DNA from: Palaemon carinicauda
Lineage: Eukaryota > Arthropoda > Malacostraca > Decapoda > Palaemonidae
Assembly: GCF_036898095.1 (NCBI RefSeq)
Contig: NC_090736.1
Span: 14,062,430 to 14,126,429 of the forward strand
Length of the DNA: 64,000 nt
Direction of reading: 5' to 3'
Shown: in pieces, positions 41,866 through 51,812 of the stretch
How positions within the stretch are numbered: position 1 is the stretch's first letter
Layout: each line of letters starts with the position of its first letter
Made by a program: the position numbers and the translations under genes
Notes under the pieces: model-generated
Database searches by the model: none
Told to the model about the DNA's origin: nothing
The model's input: the letters and a program-made list of their open reading frames with translations, nothing else

Positions 41866-41949
41866 CAATTGAGCCATTTTTTAGTTAGCTTTTGCTCTAT
41901 ATTTTAGCCAGATACAGTTATAGATGTCACTCTCACTGCATCAGCAACC
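41866..41949 (-). CDS. IAP gene, tentative first coding exon (5' UTR plus MAQL)
   Basis: A short exon fits between an acceptor (TTTCTTTTAAACAG, exon start 41,949) and a donor (GTAAGG at 41,865-41,860). It contains ATG at 41,877 in good start context (AAAAAATGG) with TAA two codons upstream in frame. It reads MAQL and leaves phase 0, which fits exon 2 starting at 41,767. With it the protein is 646 residues; without it, starting at 41,743, 634. Splicing to a different acceptor at 41,810-41,811 would instead give MAQL followed by a stop, i.e. a tiny upstream ORF. Confidence 0.5.
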
Positions 41950-42329
41950 CTGTTTAAAAGAAATAAAAATCTTCATTAATTTCAAAAATAATTTCAAGAG
42001 ATTATCAAATCCCACTGATGATAAAAATTATTAGTTATAAGTTTTGTACATAAAATCAACTTTTCATTTAGAAAATGACAAATTCGTAGATAATTTGTAT
42101 TTTTCCTAACTATACAAACCTTAGCTATTTAAAGTGGGTAATTACTTTTGGCGTAGCTGAAAGGACGAGCCATAAAAATTTAACGAGGGATTACTACCCC
42201 ACCGCTAGTTAGGGGGGGGGGGGGGGTAGGGAGGGTAGTTAGCTACCCTCCCCCCTCACACACCTGTGTTGTAAGCTCACTTTGCTTAGAGGTAGGACTT
42301 CATGGGGGACAGGGCTGGCGGGCAAGTTT

Positions 42330-42425
42330 GATTAAATAGCTAAGGTTTGTATAGTTAGGAAAAATAAAAATTATCTACGAATTTGTCATTTGTTCCGTAA
42401 CTGGAATACAAACCACACTATTTAA
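42330..42425. repeat. ICR of DIRS copy B4
   Basis: Inverse of the outer 3' end (AGCTAAGGTTTGTATAGTTA to ACGAATTTGTCAT) joined to TTGTTCCGTAACTGGAATAC, the inverse of the family-B 5' end. The 5' end itself is missing from this copy. Confidence 0.8.
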
Positions 42426-42915
42426 AGTGGGTGACTTAACCCTTAAGAAGGGTGGAACAACTCCCAGCCATACTGACTTTTGGCTTTGCCCGGGGACTCA
42501 TTATCTAAGTGTGTCAGCCCTCAAAAATAAAGAGTCCCTGCACCTCGCTCGCACCTTGCAATGCAAGGGCTGCGGCCTACGTAAGCTGTGTGTGAAGGAA
42601 AAAAGTGTGACTCGTCCTAGGAAGTTGACCTGAAGTTCTTTAGATGGAAACTTAAGGCTAGGACTCTCCCAATACCACCTCGTCAGGGTATGGGGACGCG
42701 ACAGTATTAACTTAATACTAGGAACACAAGGAAAGATGGTTTACCTGCAGTGGTTTGAGGTCAGCTGTGCAGAGAACCCAGGATGCTGCTTTCCCTAAGA
42801 GAGGGGAGGATGAAGAAAAGAATAAGGGCCAGGCATACCTTTTCATTCATGCAGACTAAAACCGGGTAACAATGCCCTCAACCCTCTGCTACTTGTCCAT
42901 TAAGGAGCCTGAGGT

Positions 42916-44153
42916 TTAAACCAGCTGTTGTGCAGCCACCACAGGGCCGATAGAGAACGTATCGAGCCTCCTGTGGTCACGTCTTGCAGTTAGTGGGCTG
43001 TGGATGTCGTTTGACGCTTCCACACCCCTGCTTGCAGAACCTGTGTCACTTAGAAGTTTTTCTTGAAGGCCAGGGAGGTAGCTACTCCCGACATCATGAG
43101 CTCTAGGACGACGTGATGGAGGAGGGTCAGGATTCAGGGACAGATAGACTGCCTTTCGAATCCATGCTGAGATGGTGTTCTTGGTAACCCTCCTCTTCGA
43201 TCTCCCAGTCCTGACAAACAAAGCCCGCACTTGGGGACGAACTGCAGCTGTTCTCTTCAGGTATAGCCTCAGACTCCTTACTGGGCACAGTAGGAGATGG
43301 TCTGGGTCATCTGTTATGGAACTAAGACTCGAAATCCGGAAGGAGTCGAAGCGAGGGTCCGGCACTCCCGGATTCTGAGTCTTAGCAATAAACTCAGGGA
43401 CGAAGCTGAATGTTACCTCCCCCCCATCCCCTTGAATGGGCGATGTCATACGAGAGACCATGAAGTTCGCTAACTCGCTTGGCTGACGCCAAACCTAGTA
43501 GGAACACCGTCTTCGAAGTCAGGTGGCGATCTGAAGCCTGGCGTAATGGTTCGTAGGGAGGTATCTTAAGAGACCTGAGAACTCAAACCACGTTCCATGG
43601 AGGAGGTCTCACTTCTAACTGAGGGCAGGTAAGTTCATAACTACGTATGAGTAGGGAAAGTTCTAGCGAAGAAGAAATGTCCATTCCTTTGAGCCTGAAG
43701 TCTAGACTTAAGGCTGAGCGATAGCCTTTCACTGCCGAGACTGAAAGGCGCATTTCTTCTCGCAAATACACAAAGAACTCCGCTATTACTGGAATAGTGG
43801 CATCGAGTGGAGAGATACCCCTTCCACGACACCAACCACAGAAAACTCTCCACTTCGCCTGGTAGACCCCTGCGGATGACTTTCGCAGGTGTCCAGAAAT
43901 CCTTTCCACAACTTGTTGCGCAAATCCTCTCTCTGCGAGGAGATGCTGGATAGTCTCCAGGCGTAAAGCCGAAGCGAAGCTAGGGCTTTGTGAAAGATGT
44001 TGGCATGTGGTTGTTTGAGTAGATCGTGTCGCGGAGGGAGTTCTCTCGGAGGCTCCGTAAGGAGTTGCAGAAGGTCCGGGAACCATTCTGCGTGAAGCCA
44101 CAGCGGAGTTATGAGAGTCATCGAGAGGTTGACCGATAGTCTGGTCTTGTTGA
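42916..44153 (-). pseudogene. DIRS-B tyrosine recombinase, copy B4, broken
   Basis: Upstream frame: ETIQHLLAERGFAQQVVERI, VYQAKWRVFCGWCRGRGISP and KGYRSALSLDFRLKGMDISS. It ends at a TGA (43,583-43,585) after PPWNVV where B5 has an arginine CGA. Downstream frame (43,461-42,916): RVTKNTISAWIRKAVYLSL and PRAHDVGSSYLPG, in which the arginine of HDVR is lost by frameshift. The position of the B5 start ATG reads GTG here. The copy is inactive as it stands. Confidence 0.82.
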
Positions 44154-44205
44154 GTACCCTCCTCATCAGACAGAACAGGGGAAAGGCGTATACGTCGATG
44201 TTGTC

Positions 44206-45882
44206 CTACCGTTGTTGGAAAGCATCTTGCCAGAGAGCCTTGGGGTCCGGGACTGGGGAACAGTACAGCGGCAGTTTGAAGTTCAATGCTGTCGCGAACA
44301 GATCCACAATCGGGGAACCCCACAAAGTCAGGACTTTGTTGGCTACTTGACGATCCAAAGACCACTCGGTACTCACTATCTGAGACGCTCTGCTCAGACT
44401 GTCGGCGAGCACATTCCTTTTGCCTGGAATGAAGCGTGCCAAAAGTGGAATCGAGTGGACTTCGGTCCATCTCAGTATCTCTACTGCAAGATGGGATAGC
44501 TGTTCTGAAAAGGTACCTCCCTGCTTGTTGATGTAAGCCACTACTGTGGTGTTGTCGCTCATCACCACCACAGTGTGACCCGCCAGGTGCTGTTGGAACT
44601 GTTGAAGGGCCAGAAAAATGGCCTTCATTTCTAGCAGATTTATATGGAGGCACTTTTCTGATTCTGACCACAGGCCTGAGGTCCTGTGGTTCAGAACGTG
44701 GGGCCCCCACCCTTTCTATGAGGCGTCCGAAACCAACATCAAATCCGGGGGGAAGACGAGAAGATCCACTCCCTTTCGTAGGTTCTCGTCTGCCACCCAC
44801 CACTGAAGGTCCGTCCGTTCCGCGAGACCCATAGGGATCAAGACGTCCGGGGAATCGTGTCCTTGACTCCTCCAGGACTTAAGTCGCCATTGCAGGGATC
44901 TGATTCTGAGGCGACCATTGGGAACTAGACGGACCAAGGATGAGATATGGCCGAGGAGACGTAACCACGATTGAGCTGGGAGTTCGTCTCGTCTGAGGAA
45001 AGGACTTGCGACCTTCCTCAGCCTTGCTATCCTGTCGTCTGAAGGGAAGGCTTTGTGGAGATTGGAGTCCAATATCATGCCTAGATATACCAGTCTTTGG
45101 GAAGGATGCAGAAAAGACTTCTCGAGATTTACCATGATCCCTAGATCTTGGCAAATCCCCAGAAGTTTGTCTCGGTGTTGAAGAAGGGTTGACTCCGAGT
45201 CTGCTAAGATCAGCCAGTCGTCCAGATAACGGAGGAGACGGATGCCGATCTTGTGTGCCCATGAAGATATCAGGGTGAACACTCTGGTGAAAACCTGAGG
45301 TGCTGTGGAGAGACCGAAGCACAGCACCTTGAACTGGTAGATCTTGTTGTCTAGGCTGAATCTTAGGTACTTCCTTGAAGACGGATGGATTGGGATCTGG
45401 AAGTACGCGTCCTTCAGATCCAGTGTGCACATGAAGTCCCGCGGTCTCACTGCGAGTCTGACCGTGTCTGCCATCACCATGCTGAAAGGGGTCTGCTTGA
45501 CAAACCTGTTCAGAGCTGAGAGGTCGATGACTGGTCTCCAGCCTCCAGACGCCTTCTTTACAAGCAAAAAAAGTTGACTGTAGAAGCCTGGGGACCCGTC
45601 GACAACCTCTTGGAGAGCGTCCTTCTTCAACATGGTCTTGACTTCTGCCCAAAGGGCTTGCCCTCTTGCCGATCCCATGGCAAGAGAGCTCAACGACACT
45701 AGATTCGCTGTCAGGGGAGGAAGAGATGTTATGAATGGGACGCGATATCCTTGGCTGATCACGGAGATCGTCCAGGAATCCGCCCCGAGTTGCTGCCACC
45801 TGTTCGCGCAACTTTGGAGGCATCCCCCCACTGGTGGACATGCGGGGGGACTGCCAATCCTAGCGTTTGCGGCCTCGGCCAC
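44206..45882 (-). pseudogene. DIRS-B RT/RNase H/methyltransferase-like region, copy B4
   Basis: This is the most complete family-B RT in the window. The 388-codon frame 45,882-44,716 has the pol N-terminus (LQSCANRWQQLGADSWTISV, SQGYRVPF), the finger region (YSQLFLLVKKASGGWRPVID), motif A (CTLDLKDAYFQIPIHPSS) and catalytic RYLDDWLILAD. The frame stops at a TAG inside SDASKKG (AAG to TAG relative to B5), then continues in another frame from about 44,628: NLLEMKAIFLALQQ, VVMSDNTTVVAYINKQGG, RNVLADSLSRASQ. The methyltransferase-like block WDNIDVYAFPPF lies just downstream. Catalytic residues of both RT and RNase H look intact; what disables it is the in-frame stop and a frameshift. Confidence 0.85.
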
Positions 45883-46040
45883 TCCCCCTAGGATTTTTGC
45901 CTCCCCTGGACTCGGCCACTCCCCCTAGGATTTTTGCCTCCCCTGGAGGACTCCCCCACTGGTGGACATGCGGGGGGACTGCCAATCCTAGCGTTTGCGG
46001 CCTCGGCCACTCCCCCTAGGATTTTTGCCTCCCCTGGAGG
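45826..46040. repeat. 126 bp tandem duplication at the Gag/pol junction of B4
   Basis: A unit beginning CCCCACTGGTGGACATGCGG occurs at about 45,826 and again at about 45,953, with CCTAGGATTTTTGCCTCCCC in each (the latter also in an extra partial copy). It duplicates the Gag C-terminus and pol N-terminus boundary and may have caused the frame loss there. Confidence 0.8.
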
Positions 46041-48952
46041 ACTTCTTGCCTCTCCTGTCCTTGACAGGAAAGGGCTGTTTGGACACCGCTGCCTTTGCTG
46101 CTATTGCCGGCTTTGTCGTCTTTGCAGGGCGAGGTTGTTGAGGTGCTGGAGGCTTATAGGGCTTTGATGTTAAAGCCCTCTGGAGGAGGGAGTCCTGGTT
46201 GGACTTCCTCCACATCTCAGCCGCCTGCTCTACATCTTTCGGCTCAAACAGACTACTCCCCAAAAAGGGAGGAATGTCTGAGCTTATTGACCTCGGTGTT
46301 GGGGACCTTCGAGTTGAATCTTTCAGACATCGTATCACGGCGTTTCAGGATAGTGTTAGCCCACAAGTTCGAGACTTGGTGGGACAGAAACTCAATGGTA
46401 CGAGTGCCTGAAAGAAGGAAGGTCTCCAAGGCCTCCCTGGTACTCTCCATAGACAAGTCTTCGGATCGTATCAGGATGCCAAGAGATCCTAGCCAGATAT
46501 CCAGCCACGAAGTGGCCTGCATGGCACACTTCGCTACCTTCTCCTGGCAGAGAATCTCCGAGGCCGAGAACGACACTGGCCGGTTGGAGTCTCTCTCGAG
46601 AGGGACTCCCCTGGAGAGCTCTTCCACCGAGTGGTGGAGGGGAAGAGCTAAACAGGACTCCTCGATGATTTCCAAGTACCTACTTTGGTGGACACGAGGA
46701 GGTGGGAGGAGTTTGTTTCCGGTGCTGGAACGGCTGGAGGAGGCTAGCTCGGAGAGCTGGCTCTCGACCTTATCTCTGGCACTCTTGACCCCCTGGGACC
46801 AGGGCAAAGCCGCGCTGGTTTTAGGGGGCTTTTGAGAACCAAAGACTCGGTCCAGAACCGTGTCCTTGCCCTCTCGAGGAGGAATCTCCGGATCCGAAAA
46901 TCCGTTAAGGTTCCTCATTAGAGTCAAAACTTGCCAAAAGGCATGCTCCGACTCCTGCGGCTCTCCTCCTGATGGACTAGCAGCAAGGTCTCCAGTCCCC
47001 AAAGGCTCTTCTTGGGGGGACTCATGGACGTTCTCCGCGGGCTTAGCTGGTTCTGGTCTGATCCTCGAAGAAGATTTCGGAACCGTCTTGGAGTCCTTCG
47101 ACTCCCTCCTGGGAGGGATGCAGGATTCCAACAAAGAGGGTGGGGGCTCTTCTCCGCCTCCACCCGAGGAGACTTCTCGACGCGAGGTGGGGTTTCTCCC
47201 ATTGGTGCGATGGGAAAATGTCTCGCTTCACGAGAATCCAGAGGACGGAAAACCCTTGTCCACGGGGGATGGAGAGAAAGTCTGGGGAGGGGAGGGAGCC
47301 TTCCTAGACGGCTTCTGAGGAACCAGTTTCGCCCTTGGAGAAGTAACCACGTGGTTCACTCCTCTCTTCCTCTTCAGGGGGCCGAGATAGCCGCTGATTT
47401 GAGGCCTAGTTCAGAGAAAGCGGGCTTGAAAGCCTGCGCAACCGCTCTGATCAAGGGCCCAAACCAGGGCAGCCGATTGACAGCAGCGCTGTCAGAGACA
47501 CCCTCTGGAGGGAAGGGGATCGTAAGATCCCTAGGAGTGGAAACTACAACTGGGTCTGCCTGAAAGGAAGAAGCTGTAGAAGAAAAGATCCTGCTGTCCA
47601 GAGATTTTCCTCCCTCCGTTTGGTGCGCTGTCCTGCGCTTACGAGGGGGGGGACGCGATGAAAATGACCTGACGCGTCGTACTGCCGGATCCTGTGTGGG
47701 AACACCCTGTGGGTCCCGCTGGGCATCGCACTGAGTACCATTGCCTAGCTCGGGTGGGCGATGGCGCGCGGGTGAGCGATGGTGCGCCGGCGAGTGATGG
47801 CGCGCAGGCGAGCGATGGCGCGTTGGCGAACGATGGCGCGTTGGCGAACGATGGCGCGCAGGAGAAGGAGCTCGTGGGCGCGCAGGTGACAGGCCGCGTG
47901 GGCGCGTAGGTGTCAGGGCGCGTGGGCGCGTAGGTGACGGGGCGCGTGGGCGCGTTGGTGCCCATTCCAGAGACCTCGGATGGAGTGCAGCCACAGGATG
48001 TTGAAGGGCCCGTAAGGGCGAAGCCGTAGGGCGCGTGCGTGCAGGGGAAATATCCCTAACGCACGTGCGTGCAGGGGGAATATCCCTAACGCGCGTGCGT
48101 GCAGGGGGAATATCCCTAACGCGCGTGCGTGCAGGGGGAATATCCCTAGTGCGCGGGCGCGCAGGAGGGCGCTCATCAGGAACAGAAGTTTTGGCAGTGG
48201 GCGCGTGAGCGCGCGATGGAGACTGCGGGCGATGGCGCGTAGGCCAGGGATGGCGAGCAGGCGAGGTCTGAAGGCGAGTCGGCGATCGTGGAGGAGAGCG
48301 CTGGCGAGCAGGAGAGGAAGAAGACTTCTCTTTGGAGCCCTGATCCGAAGATCAAGGGCGAGCGATGACGAGCAGGAGAGCGCTGGCACGCAGGAGATCG
48401 CTGGCACGCAGGAGATCGCTGACGAGCAGGAGACCGAGGGCGTCCATGGCGTGTATCAGGCCGAGGGCGCGCAGAGGTCCGTTGGCGAGCAGGAGATCGT
48501 GGGCGCGTAGTCTCTGGAACTGCAGGGCGAACAGGAGATCGTGGGCGTGTAGGAGCTCGTGGGCTTGCAGGAGAGCGCTGGCGAGATGAGAAAGCAACCG
48601 GTGAGCGCTTGCGTGCAGTAGTGCGCTGGCACACAGGCGAACGTTGGCGCACAGGGGAAACCTGGCGCTTAAGGGACTTACACACAATGTGTGAAAGCCC
48701 CTTTTGCCCCGAAGGGACCGGTGCCCGTTTGAAAACGGGATGGGTGGGCGCCCACAGCGCGTCAGCAGCCAGGAAAGGTGAAGGCAGGTCAGCAGGTCTG
48801 GCAAACGTAGGAGATCGCCGACTTTGGCAGACCCTCTGTCTATCGTCGACATTGTGGTGGCAGAGGTATCCGATGCGGTATCTCCTACCTATGCAACTTC
48901 TCAAGTCCAACAGTCTCTTCTGCCGATGATTCTCCCCCTCGGGGGAGTTCAC
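45988..48952 (-). pseudogene. DIRS-B Gag with Arg/Ser/Pro repeats, copy B4
   Basis: Gag is readable over four blocks in different frames. 48,952-48,176: N-terminus (FARPADLPSPFLAADALWAP) and the first repeat region (RQRSPVCQRTTARKRSPVAF, RPRSPARQRSPACQRSPACQ). 47,994-47,374: second repeat region (ARHRSPTRHRSPTRHRSPAR), then PWFGPLIRAVAQAFKPAFSE. 47,134-46,253: 293-residue core (SEHAFWQVLTLMRNLN, SAALPWSQGV, AMQATSWLDIWLGS). 46,338-45,988: basic C-terminus (KSSRGGKNPRGSGRGRKR). Shifts between the blocks break it. Gag would package element RNA; the RSP-type repeats resemble SR-protein low-complexity domains, but a function for them is inference only. Confidence 0.78.
48029..48150. repeat. 30 bp x4 tandem repeat in B4 Gag
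   Basis: Four consecutive 30-31 bp units of the form GCGCGTGCGTGCAGGGGGAA, then TATCCCTAAC. They are nearly identical, so the array is recent relative to the surrounding decay. Confidence 0.88.
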
Positions 48953-48999
48953 TCATAGAGACTCCTCTTCAGAGGACTGCTAATGGTCAGCTTGCTGAC

Positions 49000-50560
49000 C
49001 TAACGGCCCCCAGAGGGCGTATACGTCGTAAGGCTCGCCTTCCTCTTCGCCGGAGAGGCCTTCCTTCACCTAATAAGGGTGTGAGGAGGCGCCTCTTCGG
49101 TTCAACATCATCGTTGCAGTCCGCCGCAGAGGAGCCTCGTCATCGATCTCCGACTGTTCCTGCGACAACCCTGGACCTCTCTGCGGATCGTTCGCGATCC
49201 CCTTCGGTGGAAGGTCGTCCTTACAAAGGGCACGCCGACCTTCCACCCGTCAGACCTGCTGACCTGCCGTCGCCGTTCCTGGCTGCTGATGCGCAGTGGG
49301 CGCCAACTAAACCTGTTTTTATAAAACTGGCAACGGTCCTTTCGGGGCAACAAAGGCGTACGTGCAAATTAGCTCACATTGAGGTTTCGGAGGTAGCGCG
49401 TCAGCGCTCTCCTGCTATTGCTGATATAGCGCGCCAGCGCTCACCAGCGCGCACCTGCTGCCGACGTTCATGATAAAGCGCGTCAGCTCTTACCTGCGCG
49501 CACCTGTTGCTGATGTTCCTGATAAAGCGCGCCAGCGCTCACCTGCGCGCCCTCAACCTACTGTGCGCAACGTTCTCCTGCCCGCCAGCGCTCACCAACA
49601 CTCTCCTGCGAGACAGCGCTCGCCTGCGCGCCAGTGCTCTCCGCGCCAACGATCTTCTGCGCGCCCACGATCTTCGGATCTGGGTGCAGTAGGGAAGTTT
49701 AAAAGTTCCCCTACTCGCCAGCGCTCCGTCTGCCTTCACCTGCGCGCCATCCCTCGCCAGCGCCACCTGCACGCTCCCACGCCCATCTCCCACAGCAGTG
49801 ATGCATCGCCAGCCTGATGTGCACCCACAAGAAGAGCGCCAACGTACGCAGGGTCCAGTTGCGCGCCCGCGCGCAGGAGATATCTCTCCTGCGCGCGCGC
49901 CCAACGACATCTTCTAGAGCGCACGATCCCTCACCCACACGGGCTCTTCATCCTGATCCTGCACGCCCGCGCAATCTGCTCCCTGCGCATGTTCCTACGC
50001 GCCATCGCTCGTCCGCGCGCACCCTCGCAATCGCCCTCGCGCGCGCCAACAGTCTCCTGCGCGTGACCCCAGGTATTCCCCATCGTGCAAGCGCCAGCGC
50101 GCTCCCCAGCGCGATTGTTAATATCCTCCCACACACAAGGCTGCAGGACAACGCGCGACAAGGTGGCCATCGCCGCATTCCCCCCCGCAAGCGCAGAACA
50201 GCGAGCTCGCCGGTAGGGGGGAAGGTTCCAGAAAGGTCCAGGGACATTTCTTCTTTGACTTCTTTTTCTTCTCAGACGATCCCCCCCTTTGGAAACTCCT
50301 CCCAGGGATCGGTCGATCCCTGTCCCTCCAGAGGGAGTGTCTGACAGCGCAGCCGTCAGCCAGCAGCCTTGGTTTGGGGCACTGATCAGAGTGATCATGC
50401 AGGCTTTTAAGCCTGTTCTCTCTGAACTGGGCCACAAATCCTTGGCCGCGTCTACTCCCCTGAAGAGAAAAAGAGGAGTTTCGGATGCGGTGACTTCTCC
50501 GAGGACTAATCTGTTTCCTCGTAAGCCTTTGAGGCAGGTCCCTCCACCCCCAGACTTTTT
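49000..50560 (+). pseudogene. DIRS-B Gag with Arg/Ser/Pro repeats, copy B5 (truncated)
   Basis: The plus-strand Gag begins near the palindrome centre (RRRLFGSTSSLQSAAEEPRH, PPVRPADLPSPFLAADAQWA, matching the B4 N-terminus). It passes through repeats such as VARQRSPAIADIARQRSPAR and PARQRSPARQCSPRQRSSAR in drifting frames. It reaches GVSDSAAVSQQPWFGALIRV and QAFKPVLSELGHKSLAASTP (50,330-50,450) and is then joined directly to RT near 50,560. The Gag core, C-terminus and RT N-terminus are deleted. The 507-codon frame 50,289-51,812 is a deletion fusion, not a natural protein. Confidence 0.75.
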
Positions 50561-51812
50561 CTCCCTCCCCTTCGGATCACATCCGTATCCTCCGTTATCT
50601 AGAGGACTGGCTGATCCTAGCAGACTCGGAGTCATCCCTTCTTCGACACCGAGACAAACTTCTGGGACTTTGCCAGGATCTGGAGATTATGGTAAATCTC
50701 GAGAAGTCCTCTCTGCTTCCCACTCAAAGACTGGTATACCTAGGCATGATTATAGACACCAATCTCCACAAAGCCTTCCCATCAGACGACAGGATAGCAA
50801 GGCTGAGGAAGGTCGCAAGCCCTTTTCTCAGATAAGAAGAGCTTCCAGCCCAATCATGGTTACGTCTCCTTGGTCACCTCTCATCTTTGGCTCGTCTAGT
50901 TCCCAACGGTCGCCTCAGGATGAGATCCCTCCAGTGGCGACTCAAGTCTCGGTGGAATCAAGGTTACAATTCCTCGGACGTCATGATCCCTATGGGACCT
51001 GCGGAACGGATGGACCTCCAGTGGTGGGTGACAGACGAGAACCTACAAAGAGGAGTGGACCTTCTCGTCCTCCCCCCAGAGTTGATGCTGTTTTCGGACG
51101 CCTCAAAGAAAGGGTGGGGGCCCATGTTCTACACCACAGGACCTCAGGCTTGTGGTCAGAATCAGAAAAGTGCCTCCATATAAATCTTCTAGAGATGAAG
51201 GCCATTTTCTTGGCCCTTCAGCAGTTCCAACAATACCTGACGGGTCACTCTGTGGTGGTGATAAGCGACAACACCACAGTAGTGGCTTACATCAACAAGC
51301 AGGGAGGTACCTTTTCGAAGCAGCTATCCCATCTTGCAGTAGAGATACTGAGGTGGACGGAAGTCCACTCGATTCCGCTATCGGCACGCTTCATTCCAGG
51401 CAAGAGGAATGTGCTCGCCAACAATCTGAGCAGAGCGTCTCAGATAGTGAGTACCGAGTGGTCTTTGGATCATCTAGTAGCCAACAATGTCCTGACTTTG
51501 TGGGGTTCACCGACTGTGGATCTGTTCGCGACAGCTTTGAACTTCAAGCTTCCACTATACTGCTCCCCAGTCCCGGATCCCAAGGTGCTCTGGCAAGATG
51601 CCTTCCAACAACGGTGGGACAACATCGACGTGTACGCCTTTCCCCCGTTCTGTCTGATGAGGAGGGTGCTCAACAAGACCAGAAAATCAGTCAATCTTTC
51701 AATGACCCTCATAGCTCCGCTATGGCATCACGTGGAATGGTTTCCGGACCTTCTGCAACTCCTAACGGAGCTTCCGAGAGAACTCCCTCCACGACACGAT
51801 CTACTCAAATAA
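50560..51812 (+). pseudogene. DIRS-B RT/RNase H/methyltransferase-like region, copy B5
   Basis: The RT starts abruptly at IRILRYLEDWLILADSESS. The catalytic box reads YLED rather than YLDD (GAG for GAC near 50,619). It continues KLLGLCQDLEIMVNLEKSSL and NLHKAFPSDDRIARLRKVAS, with a stop after SPFLR. RNase H follows (FSDASKKGWGP, NLLEMKAIFLALQQ, VVISDNTTVVAYINKQGG, then NVLANNLSR, where the family has NVLADxLSR). The methyltransferase-like block WDNIDVYAFPPFCLMRRVLN is in frame to 51,812. The missing N-terminus, the D to E change and the stop mean no working RT. Confidence 0.82.

Noticed and set aside
505..41949. IAP of viral origin (baculovirus or nudivirus-like)
   Set aside because: The gene has five introns with canonical splice sites, three BIRs and a UBA-like segment, all typical of a host animal gene.
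50289..51812. 507-codon plus-strand ORF as a novel protein
   Set aside because: It starts in Gag, passes through a deletion into the wrong frame of RT, and then enters the RNase H frame. It is an accident of deletion and overlapping open frames.
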